A DNA stretch of 21,742 nt from Methanosarcinaceae archaeon (lineage in GTDB: Archaea > Halobacteriota > Methanosarcinia > Methanosarcinales > Methanosarcinaceae), in the NCBI GenBank assembly GCA_016926455.1, contig JAFGOO010000098.1:1-21742 (forward strand), read 5' to 3'. Shown here in pieces: positions 1 to 7,866 of the stretch. The notes beneath the pieces are model-generated. The model was not told where the DNA came from. It worked only from the letters and a program-made list of their open reading frames with translations, and ran no database searches. Within the stretch, counting starts at the first letter, position 1. Each line of letters opens with the position of its first letter. The position numbers were made by a program, and so were the translations under genes.

Positions 1-174
1 TTGAAGGATCGAGATTGGCGTTGTCCTAAATGCAATACAGAACATGATAGGGATATCAATGCTGCAATCAACATCAAGAAGTTTGCACTGCAAAATCAAA
101 ATCTAATAACCGTTTGGAACCTTCGGAACGGGGGGAAGGGTTTGTGGACTAGTGAACAATGGTTCAAAGAATGA
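1..174 (+). CDS. TnpB (IS200/IS605 family) C-terminal fragment, cut by window edge
   Basis: Frame 1 is open from the window edge to a TGA at 172-174. It encodes the C-terminal end of a TnpB-type RNA-guided nuclease. Visible are the second half of the zinc ribbon (CPKC at about residues 8-11 of the fragment) and the RuvC-III motif HDRDINAAINI, which carries the last catalytic aspartate. The first zinc-ribbon CxxC and the rest of RuvC lie outside the window, so intactness cannot be judged. The roughly 30-residue tail after the motif is rich in Asn, Gly and Trp and does not match a tail I recognise. It differs from the TnpB relic at 19420-19778, so this is probably a different element. Confidence 0.8.
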   Translation: MKDRDWRCPKCNTEHDRDINAAINIKKFALQNQNLITVWNLRNGGKGLWTSEQWFKE

Positions 175-473
175 AGCATATTTTTGGGGTGGTAGTTTAC
201 TAATAAGAACTTTAAATTTGTGAAAATATAGCATTGCTATTTTTCATATTTATATCCCCCAAACAAACTGAATTGCATTCAATCAAACATAGCCATCTCT
301 AGCAGCCAGTCAAATGATTCGGATTATCTTAATATTTTTACTCGTAGATGCTTTTTTTAGATAAACCTTTTAAGTCTGTAAGCTAAAATGATAGTATCGA
401 AAAATAGGATTACTTAATACGGTATCGTAAAGAAATTTATACTTATATTGATTATGATGGGGGTTATATATCA
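175..473. other. Intergenic region between tnpB fragment and SOUL gene
   Basis: About 300 AT-rich bases without a convincing ORF. The sequence just downstream of the tnpB stop may hold the right end of that element, but I cannot place its border. An imperfect palindrome lies at 222-245 (listed separately). The AT-rich stretch around 434-451 can serve as the TATA region of the SOUL gene, and a G-run at 459-463 could act as its ribosome-binding site. Confidence 0.5.
222..245. repeat. Imperfect palindrome / possible terminator hairpin
   Basis: Two arms of 11-12 nt (starting gaaaatatagca, returning tgctatttttc) can pair over 11 bp with one bulged base and almost no loop. It lies about 50 bases after the tnpB stop. 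It could be a transcription terminator or a terminal hairpin of the TnpB element. No long T-tract follows, so the role is uncertain. Confidence 0.4.
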
Positions 474-980
474 ATGACTAATGAGCAAGTTGAGCACATT
501 GAATATGATGTAATTGAAGAGCTTGGTGATAGGGTTGAGATCAGGCAGTACGGTAACCTGAAACTGATATCCACGGTAGCCAGCGATTCAGATTCTGCTT
601 TCCGGGATCTTGCAGGGTATATCTTCGGTAACAACAAACAAAATATCAGACTCAGTATGACAGCACCTGTAATCATGTCAATAGGAAAAGGTTTTATTGA
701 CATGTCGTTCGTGCTACCACAGGGCTATGACACTCAAAATGCTCCTGAGCCTGAAAGAAAAGACATACTCATCCATGAGATACCACCGAAAAAAGTGGCA
801 ACAATTACTTTTTCAGGATATGCGAAAGGTCCAGCTTTTAAAAACAACAAGAAGAAACTTGAGGAAAAGCTCAATGAGAAGGGGATCAAAACACAGGGCG
901 AGTTTTTCTTGATGATGTATGACCCACCGTGGACCCCCCCGGACATTAAGAGAAATGAAGTTGCTATAGAGGTCGAATAG
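474..980 (+). CDS. SOUL family heme-binding protein
   Basis: A 168-residue protein of the SOUL/HBP family, whose members bind heme or related tetrapyrroles. Family landmarks appear in order: IEYDVIEELGDRVEIRQY near the N-terminus, LAGYIFGNNK at about 46-55, MTAPVIMS at about 62-69, MSFVLP at about 77-82, and the C-terminal YDPPWTPPDIKRNEV. The length is typical of a single SOUL domain. There is no signal peptide, so it is probably cytoplasmic. The start at 474 is preceded by a G-rich stretch at 459-463. The TAG stop overlaps the GTG start of the photolyase by one base, so the two are co-transcribed and probably translationally coupled. The heme ligand and the physiological role are not evident from the sequence. 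The link with a light-driven repair enzyme suggests a part in cofactor or photooxidative handling, but that is inference. Confidence 0.9.
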   Translation: MTNEQVEHIEYDVIEELGDRVEIRQYGNLKLISTVASDSDSAFRDLAGYIFGNNKQNIRLSMTAPVIMSIGKGFIDMSFVLPQGYDTQNAPEPERKDILIHEIPPKKVATITFSGYAKGPAFKNNKKKLEEKLNEKGIKTQGEFFLMMYDPPWTPPDIKRNEVAIEVE

Positions 981-2371
981 TGCCAAAAAGATATCACAGG
1001 TCTCTTTTTGTCTTTAGACGAGATTTGCGAATTGATGATAACACAGCTCTTATGGAAGCCCTCAAACATTCGGATGAGGTAATCCCCGGTTTTATATTCG
1101 ACCCCCGGCTTTCCTGTAAAAGCAAAAAGAACTTCAACCACAATGCTTTCCAGTTCATGGTTGAATCCCTTGAAGACCTTAAGAAGCAGTTCAAAGAAAA
1201 GAACGGACTGATTTATTTCCTTTCAGGATTGTCTGAGGAAGTTATTGGCAAACTTATCAGGAAGATGCAAATCGATGCAGTTTTTGTGAATGCTGATTAC
1301 ACACCTTTCAGCAGGAAAAGGGACGAGGCGATCAGCAATGTATGTTCGGGTTCAGGTGCCTCTTTCCACCAGTTTCATGATTACTTGCTCCACGAACCCG
1401 GCACTGTCCTTACGAAAAAGGGAACCCCTTATGTAGTTTTCACCCATTTTTTCAATTCATCTTCAAAAATGGATGTGCACTTTCCTGTTATGCTCCAGGG
1501 GATTAAGGGTGGTAATTTCTACACCGGCAATCTCGACACAGCAGATAACGATATCCCGACGGAGATGAAGATACCTGGAAACAAGCATATATTTCTGCGG
1601 GGTGGCAGGAACAATGCTTTAGCAGTACTGGAAAACTTGGAGGTTTTCAGGAATTACGACCAAGATAGGGATTACCCCTCCTTGCGGGGAACAACAGGTC
1701 TGTCAGCCCACAATAAGTTTGGTACTGTCTCTATACGTGAGTTCTACCATTCTGTTAAAGACGAACTTGGAGCCGAGCATACCCTGATAAATGAACTGCA
1801 CTGGCGTGATTTCTTCACACACATTGCATCCGAGTTCCCGCACGTTTTCAGGCATGCGTTCAAGCAGAATTTCGATAGCATCCAGTGGGACAATGATCCC
1901 GGACTCTTCCTTGCTTGGTGTTTCGGTAAAACAGGTTACCCAATAGTCGATTCCGGTATGAGGGAACTGAACACCACGGGATTCATGCACAATAGGGTGA
2001 GGATGATCACGGCTTCTTTCCTTGTTAAGGATCTGCACATCGACTGGCATCTTGGGGAGAGGTACTTTGCCAGCAAGCTCGTGGACTATGACTCTTGTGT
2101 GAACAACGGCAACTGGCAGTGGTCAGCCTCAACAGGCGCCGATGCACAGCCTTTCTTCCGTATATTCAACCCTTGGCTCCAGCAGAAGAAATACGACCCT
2201 GAGTGTAAATACATCAAGAAATGGTTGCCTGAACTGGATACTCTTGATGCAGCATCGATCCACAGGCTGGAAAAACAATCTCCGCCAAAAGACGTGGATT
2301 ATCCCGACCCAATAGTCGATCACGCAAAGGAGAGAAACAGAAGCCTTGTTATGTTCAGGTCAATGGGCTGA
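980..2371 (+). CDS. phr: Deoxyribodipyrimidine photolyase, class I-like
   Basis: A 463-residue flavoprotein of the photolyase/cryptochrome family that splits UV-induced pyrimidine dimers using light. The N-terminal Rossmann antenna domain begins with LFVFRRDLRIDDN (about 9-21). The FAD domain shows TTGLSAHNKFGTVSIRE (about 238-254), ELHWRDFF (272-279), GKTGYPIVDSGMREL (316-330), TGFMHNRVRM (333-342) and GNWQWSASTGADAQPFFRIFNPW (377-399). By analogy with the E. coli enzyme the electron-transfer Trp triad is W313, W356 and W379, and the flavin-contacting Asn is N375; all are present. The gene uses a GTG start at 980 that overlaps the upstream stop. The domain pattern is class I, not the class II enzyme known from some Methanosarcina. 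Lesion specificity (CPD rather than cryptochrome activity) is inferred from the family. Confidence 0.93.
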   Translation: MPKRYHRSLFVFRRDLRIDDNTALMEALKHSDEVIPGFIFDPRLSCKSKKNFNHNAFQFMVESLEDLKKQFKEKNGLIYFLSGLSEEVIGKLIRKMQIDAVFVNADYTPFSRKRDEAISNVCSGSGASFHQFHDYLLHEPGTVLTKKGTPYVVFTHFFNSSSKMDVHFPVMLQGIKGGNFYTGNLDTADNDIPTEMKIPGNKHIFLRGGRNNALAVLENLEVFRNYDQDRDYPSLRGTTGLSAHNKFGTVSIREFYHSVKDELGAEHTLINELHWRDFFTHIASEFPHVFRHAFKQNFDSIQWDNDPGLFLAWCFGKTGYPIVDSGMRELNTTGFMHNRVRMITASFLVKDLHIDWHLGERYFASKLVDYDSCVNNGNWQWSASTGADAQPFFRIFNPWLQQKKYDPECKYIKKWLPELDTLDAASIHRLEKQSPPKDVDYPDPIVDHAKERNRSLVMFRSMG

Positions 2372-2427
2372 ATATTTCTTTCCGTCGCATCATATTCTCA
2401 TCTATCATTATCATTGCTGGTCGTAAC

Positions 2428-3405
2428 ATGAAACGATTTCCAAAACCTGTTGTGCTGGTGAGTAAATGTCTTGAGTTCGAGAAGGTCAGGTATAATGCAC
2501 AGGTCATACCATCGAAGATTGTAAGGGACCTTGAACCGTTTGTTGAATATATCAAGGTCTGTCCTGAGGTGGAAATAGGTCTTGGGGTTCCAAGGGATAC
2601 GATACGAATCATTAAGACAAATGGTGAAAAGAGATTAGTCCAGCCAAAGACTGGAAGAGACATTACCGAAAGGATGCAAGAATTTATCACTGTTTTTCTG
2701 GATAATCTTCAAGAGGTTGATGGATTCATTTTCAAATCAAGGTCTCCAACTATCGGAATCAGGGGAATAAAGGTATACTCAGGGGTAAAGGATGCAAGTG
2801 TTATTGAAAAGGGAAGCGGTTTCTTTGCTGAACAGTTAATCGGGAGATACTCGGGCTATCCCATGGAAGAGGAAGACAGGTTAACTAACAGGAGGATAAG
2901 GAACCATTTTCTGGTCCATCTCTTCACCTTTGCAGGGTTCAGGGAAATAAAACAGAGACGATCTATAGAGGAACTGGTTGAATTTAACCACAGGAATCGT
3001 TATCTATTCATGTCCTATCATCATGAGAACTGCAACCAGATGGATGAATTGCTTGCGAACAGGCAAGAAAGAGGTATCGATGAAATTTTTGTGGACTATG
3101 AAGAATTGCTTAAAAGGATTTTTTCGACTCCTCATACATCCGATTCCATCATAGTGGCAGTAAAAGAGATCATCTCCCTAATATCATACCATATATTGGA
3201 AGTGGATATTCATTTCCTTAATGAGGTGATTGAGAAGTATGAGAAAAACCTCATCGGATACGAGGGATTGATAGAAATGTTAAGATTCTTTGTCATGAAA
3301 TTTGATGAATCCAGTATTATTGATGATTCACTGTTCCACCCCTACCCTGAACATCTTCAGGAGGTCGTGGATGTGGATAGGGACAGGGATTTCTGGAAAA
3401 ATTGA
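2428..3405 (+). CDS. DUF523-DUF1722 fusion protein (TudS-like plus YbgA-like)
   Basis: A 325-residue two-domain protein. The N-terminal DUF523 part (about 1-150) shows VSKCLEFEKVRYN with C14, VCPEVEIGLGVPR with C45, and the FKSRSPT motif at 102-108. DUF523 proteins such as the thiouracil desulfurase TudS bind a [4Fe-4S] cluster through three cysteines. The third, normally in an SPSCG-type motif, is here I109 (SPTIG), so a canonical cluster is doubtful. The C-terminal DUF1722 part (about 185-315) has the typical EFNHRNRYLFMSYHHEN and the ending FHPYPEHL. In E. coli the DUF1722 gene ybgA lies directly upstream of phr, so its placement 56 bases after the photolyase repeats a known association. 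The biochemical role is unknown. The ATG at 2428 has only a weak ribosome-binding site. Confidence 0.88.
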   Translation: MKRFPKPVVLVSKCLEFEKVRYNAQVIPSKIVRDLEPFVEYIKVCPEVEIGLGVPRDTIRIIKTNGEKRLVQPKTGRDITERMQEFITVFLDNLQEVDGFIFKSRSPTIGIRGIKVYSGVKDASVIEKGSGFFAEQLIGRYSGYPMEEEDRLTNRRIRNHFLVHLFTFAGFREIKQRRSIEELVEFNHRNRYLFMSYHHENCNQMDELLANRQERGIDEIFVDYEELLKRIFSTPHTSDSIIVAVKEIISLISYHILEVDIHFLNEVIEKYEKNLIGYEGLIEMLRFFVMKFDESSIIDDSLFHPYPEHLQEVVDVDRDRDFWKN

Positions 3406-3440
3406 AAGGATTAGATACTTTTAGTTATCCTTTTTATTTT
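3405..3440 (+). terminator. Hairpin plus T-tract after the photorepair cassette
   Basis: The stem aaaggat (3405-3411) pairs with atccttt (3427-3433) over a 15-base loop and runs into a T-rich tract (tttttatttt, 3431-3440). It directly follows the DUF523-DUF1722 stop, so it probably ends the SOUL-phr operon. Confidence 0.5.
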
Positions 3441-3455
3441 GTTTGGTTAGCGTAC

Positions 3456-3462
3456 AAAAAAA
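3456..3462 (-). terminator. Oligo-T terminator of tRNA-Leu
   Basis: Seven consecutive A on the + strand give a T7 run on the - strand about 30 bases downstream of the tRNA 3' end. This is the usual archaeal oligo-T termination signal. Confidence 0.5.
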
Positions 3463-3491
3463 TTTCAGTTAACTATATCCTTAAAAAGTGA

Positions 3492-3576
3492 TGCGGAGGG
3501 AGGGATTCGAACCCACGAATGCCTTCGCAACAGGATCTTAAGTCCTGCGCCTTTGACCTAGCTTGGCTACCTCCGC
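3492..3576 (-). tRNA. tRNA-Leu (anticodon UAA)
   Basis: The - strand folds as an 85-nt class II tRNA. Acceptor GCGGAGG pairs with CCTCCGC, followed by discriminator A. The D arm is closed by GCC/GGC. The anticodon arm CAGGA-CTTAAGA-TCCTG places TAA at positions 34-36. The long variable arm has a TGC-GAAG-GCA stem, and the T-loop is TTCGAAT. The anticodon reads the leucine codon UUA. CCA is not encoded: TCA follows the discriminator. The T-stem GTGGG/CCCTC contains one T-T mismatch at its second pair, which is unusual. All other stems are intact, so I call it functional. Confidence 0.93.
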
Positions 3577-3695
3577 CCGTGGAATAAACAGGACAGACCA
3601 GAACCCATGACCTATAACAGAATTAAGGAAATAAGGAATACGGACTGGACAATCCATAATTAAAGTTAAGTTACTTAAGCCTTATTCTAATATAT

Positions 3696-4451
3696 ATGAA
3701 AATAACATTCCTTGGAACAGGAGTCGCAATCCCACAGGCTGGGAGGGTACAGTCCGGACTGATCATCGATGCCGGCTCAAAGCCTCTGCTGGTTGACTGC
3801 GGAAGCGGAGTACTGAAAAATATATTTGAAAGCAGGTATCAGCACACAGATGTCAATACCATCATACTCTCGCACCTGCACCTCGATCATGTGGCAGACG
3901 TCCTACCTCTTATCAAGGCCAATTGGCTCTGCGACAAGACCGTTTCCACCATCTACGGGCCAGAAGGCACGTATCAATGGATTACTAAACTTCTGGACAT
4001 ATACCAATATATGCAGGGCAAAGTGGACATCAATGTAATAGAGATGTCATCAGGCGATGTTGTCACACCATTGGGAACTGACTGCAGGATTACAGCTGCA
4101 GAGGGCGTGCACAGCGTCCCCTCACTGGGGTTCAGAATCGAATCCGGGGGCAGAACATTGGTATATTCCGGTGATACGGAACCATGTACCTCAATAATGA
4201 ATCTGAGCAGAGGTGCAGATGTCCTGATACATGAGTGCTCATTCCCGGCTGGTTTTGATGTCACGAATCACACGACACCCACCTCAATCGCCGGATTTCT
4301 GGTTGAGGATGTAACCGACATTAAGAATCTCTACCTGACACATCTGTATCCGCAGATGCAGGGTCATGAGCAGGAGAGTGTGGAAATAATCAAGTACCAC
4401 TTCGCAGGTCATGTGCAGATCGCCTCGGATATGCTTACGATTAAGGTTTGA
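3696..4451 (+). CDS. Metallo-beta-lactamase fold hydrolase, RNase Z-like
   Basis: A 251-residue MBL-fold protein with the RNase Z-type set of zinc ligands: SHLHLDHVADV (H60, H62, D64, H65), H139 in the GVHSVPS segment, SGDT with D160, and H216 in LTHLYP. NHTTP with H192 also matches the family. The N-terminal FLGTGVAIP strand is typical. The protein is shorter than canonical tRNase Z (about 300 residues), and I see no insertion that would form the flexible exosite arm used to clamp tRNA. It may therefore act on another phosphodiester or related substrate. The neighbouring tRNA-Leu is on the opposite strand and need not be a partner. The start is the ATG at 3696, within an AT-rich stretch. Confidence 0.85.
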   Translation: MKITFLGTGVAIPQAGRVQSGLIIDAGSKPLLVDCGSGVLKNIFESRYQHTDVNTIILSHLHLDHVADVLPLIKANWLCDKTVSTIYGPEGTYQWITKLLDIYQYMQGKVDINVIEMSSGDVVTPLGTDCRITAAEGVHSVPSLGFRIESGGRTLVYSGDTEPCTSIMNLSRGADVLIHECSFPAGFDVTNHTTPTSIAGFLVEDVTDIKNLYLTHLYPQMQGHEQESVEIIKYHFAGHVQIASDMLTIKV

Positions 4452-4461
4452 ATGACAAAAC

Positions 4462-4470
4462 TAATAAATA
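4462..4470 (+). promoter_or_regulatory. TATA box for the RAM-domain gene
   Basis: taataaata is centred about 26 bases before the GTG at 4492 and 35 before the ATG at 4501. This predicts a leaderless or nearly leaderless transcript starting near 4492. Confidence 0.4.
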
Positions 4471-4500
4471 TCTTGCAGCACTCATAAAACAGTGATAAAA

Positions 4501-4734
4501 ATGGTAATCGGAGTCACAATGGTAATTGTGCAGCCCGGAAAGGAAAGGGCAGCATACAACGAACTGGTCAACATCGAGGGGATTAAGGACGTCTACCACG
4601 TATTCGGAGAATATGATTTTGTGGTCATAATGGAAGTCGATGACCTTGGCATTTTGAACCACATTGTGGATATGATTCGTGGGTCTGAGACAGTAACAGC
4701 AACCCAGACTATAGTAGGCGCTGAGCTGGAATAA
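4501..4734 (+). CDS. Stand-alone Lrp/AsnC ligand-binding (RAM) domain protein
   Basis: A 77-residue protein that corresponds to the C-terminal effector-binding RAM domain of Lrp/AsnC regulators, with no DNA-binding helix-turn-helix. Family features are the opening VIGVTMVIVQPGKER, the central VYHVFGEYDFVVIMEVDD, and the final ATQTIV strand. Such domains form alpha-beta sandwich dimers or higher oligomers and bind amino acids or modulate full-length Lrp proteins. A GTG at 4492 would add three residues; ATG 4501 is preferred because family members usually begin near MVIGVT. It lies about 50 bases after the MBL gene and has its own TATA-like box. The ligand is unknown. Confidence 0.85.
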   Translation: MVIGVTMVIVQPGKERAAYNELVNIEGIKDVYHVFGEYDFVVIMEVDDLGILNHIVDMIRGSETVTATQTIVGAELE

Positions 4735-4745
4735 AGTTTGGTCCC

Positions 4746-4757
4746 ATATTATTTTAG
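4746..4757 (+). promoter_or_regulatory. Promoter TATA region for top6BA
   Basis: atattattttag is centred near 4751, predicting a start site near 4778 and a leader of about 35 nt. The leader contains a purine-rich ribosome-binding site, aggaag at 4800-4805, eight bases before the ATG at 4813. Confidence 0.4.
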
Positions 4758-4812
4758 ATTTCTTGATATGTACCTAGAATCGAAAAGGTGACAGAATATA
4801 GGAAGAGTTTAC

Positions 4813-6681
4813 ATGGCAGCCCCAATTGCAGAAGAACTTGCTAAAAAACAGCAGGCAATCAGCGTTGCAGAGTTCTTTGAGAAAAACAGGCAGATTCTGG
4901 GTTTCGATTCTGCACCGCGAAGCCTGATAACAACCGTCAAGGAAGCAGTGGACAATTCACTGGATGCATGTGAAGAGGCAGATGTACTTCCTGATATCCT
5001 TGTGCAGATCGAGCGCGCAGATAAAGATAACCTGACGGTAATTGTTGAGGATAACGGACCGGGTATTGTCAAAAAACAGATTCCAAAGGTATTTGGAAAA
5101 CTATTGTATGGATCGCGGTTCCATGCATTGAAACAGAGCCGTGGACAGCAGGGCATCGGTATATCCGCATCTGTACTGTATTCCCAGCTGACTGCAGGAC
5201 GTCCAACAAAGGTCATCTCTACCATCGGACACGGTTTACATGCACATTACTACGAGCTGATGATCAATACAAGCACCAACGAGCCTGAGATACTGAAAGA
5301 CAACATCGTTGACTGGGACCGCCCCCACGGCACTCGGGTAGAACTGGAAATTGAGGCATCGTATGTAAAGGGACGCCGCCAGTCTATTTTTGAATACCTG
5401 AAGGCTACTGCCATCGTCAACCCCCATGCACGAATCACACTCATCGAACCCGACGGCAATGAGGTGCTATTTGACCGGGCAACAGACAAGCTTCCTGTAC
5501 CATCTAAAGAAATACTGCCGCATCCCCATGGCATTGAACTGGGTACGCTAATGAAGATGCTACGCTATACCCAAAGGCAAAGGCTGGGGGCTTTTTTGCG
5601 TTATTCATTCACCAAGATCGGACTTCTCACAGCAGAGGAAATATGCAGGGCTGCCGGGCTTGACCCTGAGACTGACCCACGCAGCCTTACCCGAGATCAG
5701 GCAAAAAAACTGCTTGAAGCTTTCAAGAAAGTAAAAATAATGTCGCCTCCAACAGATTGCCTTTCCCCAATCGGAGAAGACTTGATTTACAAGGGACTCG
5801 AAAAGGAGTTCAGTGTAGATTTCATTGCAACTACCACACGCACGCCCTCGGTATTTTCAGGGAACCCGTTCGTTGTGGAGGTGGGGATCGCCTATGGCGG
5901 AAATCTCGGAAAAGATGACCGCATCGAGATAATGAGGTTTGCCAATCGTGTACCTCTCCTATACCAGCAGGGCGGATGTGTTACCACACATGCTGTTGAG
6001 TCCATCAAATGGAAACAGTATGGTCTGAACCAGCCAGGTGGCGGGATACCAACAGGCTCTGCGGTCCTGCTCATTCATGTGGCATCAACGAACGTGCCTT
6101 TCACCTCTGAATCCAAGGATGCCATTGCAGACATACCAGAGATTAAGGATGAGGTGGAACTTGCCATAAAAGAGGTCTCAAGAAAGTTCAACCACTACCT
6201 TACAAAGCAGGGTAGTCTTAAAAAAAGGCGTGAAAAGGAGATCATTATTACAAAGGTGCTTCCCAGGATGGCTGCAAAACTCGCAGAGACCCTTGAAAAA
6301 GACGTGCCTGACATTAATCCTGTAGTGGCAAAGATTATGGGCAACCTTTTGGTTAGCAGGCATATCAAAAAGAATGGTGATGGGAGCGCTGACATCTCGA
6401 TCCGGGTAAAGAACTTCGGAACAAGGCTGCATAAATTCAAAATGCATGAGATGGTTCCCTACCATATTACCAATGTTGTCCCGGAACCAAAAGTGGTCAC
6501 AATGGGAAATGATTTTGATTATATATGGGAAATAGGGGTGTCACCCGATGCCTCCAAAGTGCTTAAGTACACGGTAGAGTCCTTGAGCGATGATGAGATA
6601 TCAAGGCTGCCTGAGATAATTGTGGAAGGCGTTGAGGAAGAAATTGTAACAGGGGCAAAAGCCATAAAGGGTGTTATTTAG
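4813..6681 (+). CDS. top6B: DNA topoisomerase VI subunit B (ATPase)
   Basis: A 622-residue ATPase subunit of the type IIB topoisomerase, which relaxes and decatenates DNA in archaea. The N-terminal GHKL ATPase domain shows EAVDNSLDA with N48, EDNGPGI (79-85) and the GQQGIGIS lid (111-118). It is followed by the helix-two-turn-helix segment (around GLDPETDPRSLT), which is specific to Top6B, and the transducer domain, whose conserved TSESKDAIAD loop carries the lysine that contacts ATP. The C-terminal extension resembles that of methanogen Top6B proteins. A good ribosome-binding site lies at 4800-4805. The TAG stop is followed directly by the top6A start with no spacer, so the subunits are probably co-translated. 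Confidence 0.97.
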   Translation: MAAPIAEELAKKQQAISVAEFFEKNRQILGFDSAPRSLITTVKEAVDNSLDACEEADVLPDILVQIERADKDNLTVIVEDNGPGIVKKQIPKVFGKLLYGSRFHALKQSRGQQGIGISASVLYSQLTAGRPTKVISTIGHGLHAHYYELMINTSTNEPEILKDNIVDWDRPHGTRVELEIEASYVKGRRQSIFEYLKATAIVNPHARITLIEPDGNEVLFDRATDKLPVPSKEILPHPHGIELGTLMKMLRYTQRQRLGAFLRYSFTKIGLLTAEEICRAAGLDPETDPRSLTRDQAKKLLEAFKKVKIMSPPTDCLSPIGEDLIYKGLEKEFSVDFIATTTRTPSVFSGNPFVVEVGIAYGGNLGKDDRIEIMRFANRVPLLYQQGGCVTTHAVESIKWKQYGLNQPGGGIPTGSAVLLIHVASTNVPFTSESKDAIADIPEIKDEVELAIKEVSRKFNHYLTKQGSLKKRREKEIIITKVLPRMAAKLAETLEKDVPDINPVVAKIMGNLLVSRHIKKNGDGSADISIRVKNFGTRLHKFKMHEMVPYHITNVVPEPKVVTMGNDFDYIWEIGVSPDASKVLKYTVESLSDDEISRLPEIIVEGVEEEIVTGAKAIKGVI

Positions 6682-7791
6682 ATGTCTGACAATGGATCAA
6701 AACAAAAAAAAGAGCACGATTCTATCGCAAAGGAACACCTGCTTGGCCTGACCGAAAGACTCTACAACCAGTTCATAGACGAGGTCGTTCCGAATGTGAG
6801 CCTGCCAAGCCGTACAAAGGCTAATATTGAATACAGTGAAAAAAGCGACGTGTGGGTATATGGGGACCGTGAGAGTGAAAGGAGCGCAAAAACCGTAAAA
6901 GGCGCGTTTCAGTTACTGAAAAGTGCAGAAGCCGTGGATTTTCTTGTAAATAACCATCTCGATCAGGGCAGGGGTTCGACATTAAGGGAGTTGTACTACA
7001 TCTCCGAGAACTGGGGTATTGCAAAGTTCCGGGAGCAACCGGAAAGTGACAGGCTGATAGAAGACCTCGAAATCATAACAGGTCTGCAGAGGGAATATTT
7101 CCACATGCGCCCCGAGGAAGACGGGGCAACCATGTTTGGCCCGATCAAGATACGTGAAGAGACCAAGCGTGGCGCCCGTGAGATTCACTGCCAACAAGAC
7201 ATTGGAGAGAGCGGCTACCAGATTCCCTTCAATGTGGAGAACATTGAGTTCCTGGACCATGATGCAAAGTTCATAATCGCCATAGAGACCGGTGGTATGT
7301 ATGCACGGCTTATCGAGAACGGTTTCGATGAAAAATACAATGCTATCCTTGTCCACTTAAAAGGTCAGCCCGCACGCTCCACCAGACGAATTATCAAGAG
7401 GATGAACGAGGAACTCGGGATACCTGTTGTAGTTTTTACTGATGGTGATCCATGGTCATACCGCATCTATGCATCCATTGCATATGGAGCTATCAAGAGT
7501 GCACACCTTTCGGAGTTCATGGCAACACCCGCTGCAAAATTTGTAGGTGTCCAACCCTCGGATATCGTTGAGTACGAGCTCTCAACCGACAAGCTGACTG
7601 ACAAGGATATCGCAGCCCTTAGAAGCGAGCTTTCTGATCCTAGGTTTGAGTCGGATTACTGGAGGGAACAGATACAACTCCAGCTTGACATCAGGAAAAA
7701 GGCTGAGCAGCAGGCATTTGCAGGAAAGGGTCTTGACTTTGTGACGGATACCTACCTTCCAAACCGACTGGGTGATATGAAAATAATTTGA
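6682..7791 (+). CDS. top6A: DNA topoisomerase VI subunit A (Spo11-like)
   Basis: A 369-residue catalytic subunit, homologous to the meiotic protein Spo11. The winged-helix CAP domain carries the motif STLRELYYISE; by analogy with Spo11 the second tyrosine, Y106, is the DNA-linking residue. The Toprim domain shows the metal ligands E202 in AIETGGMYARL and D254/D256 in FTDGDPWSYRIY. Length and domain order are normal. The ATG at 6682 abuts the top6B stop, and AAGGGTG within the end of top6B acts as its ribosome-binding site. Subunits A and B form an A2B2 enzyme that makes double-strand breaks with two-base overhangs. Confidence 0.97.
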   Translation: MSDNGSKQKKEHDSIAKEHLLGLTERLYNQFIDEVVPNVSLPSRTKANIEYSEKSDVWVYGDRESERSAKTVKGAFQLLKSAEAVDFLVNNHLDQGRGSTLRELYYISENWGIAKFREQPESDRLIEDLEIITGLQREYFHMRPEEDGATMFGPIKIREETKRGAREIHCQQDIGESGYQIPFNVENIEFLDHDAKFIIAIETGGMYARLIENGFDEKYNAILVHLKGQPARSTRRIIKRMNEELGIPVVVFTDGDPWSYRIYASIAYGAIKSAHLSEFMATPAAKFVGVQPSDIVEYELSTDKLTDKDIAALRSELSDPRFESDYWREQIQLQLDIRKKAEQQAFAGKGLDFVTDTYLPNRLGDMKII

Positions 7792-7866
7792 AGCCAGATT
7801 TTATTATTTGGTATGAGCGTTCATATTTTATAGCTAAAGCTCATAGAATTAATTGAAGGTAGTGAA

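Noticed and set aside
980..2371. Cryptochrome instead of photolyase
   Set aside because: The full Trp triad, the class I FAD motifs and the absence of a C-terminal extension favour a repair enzyme, although sequence alone cannot exclude signalling.
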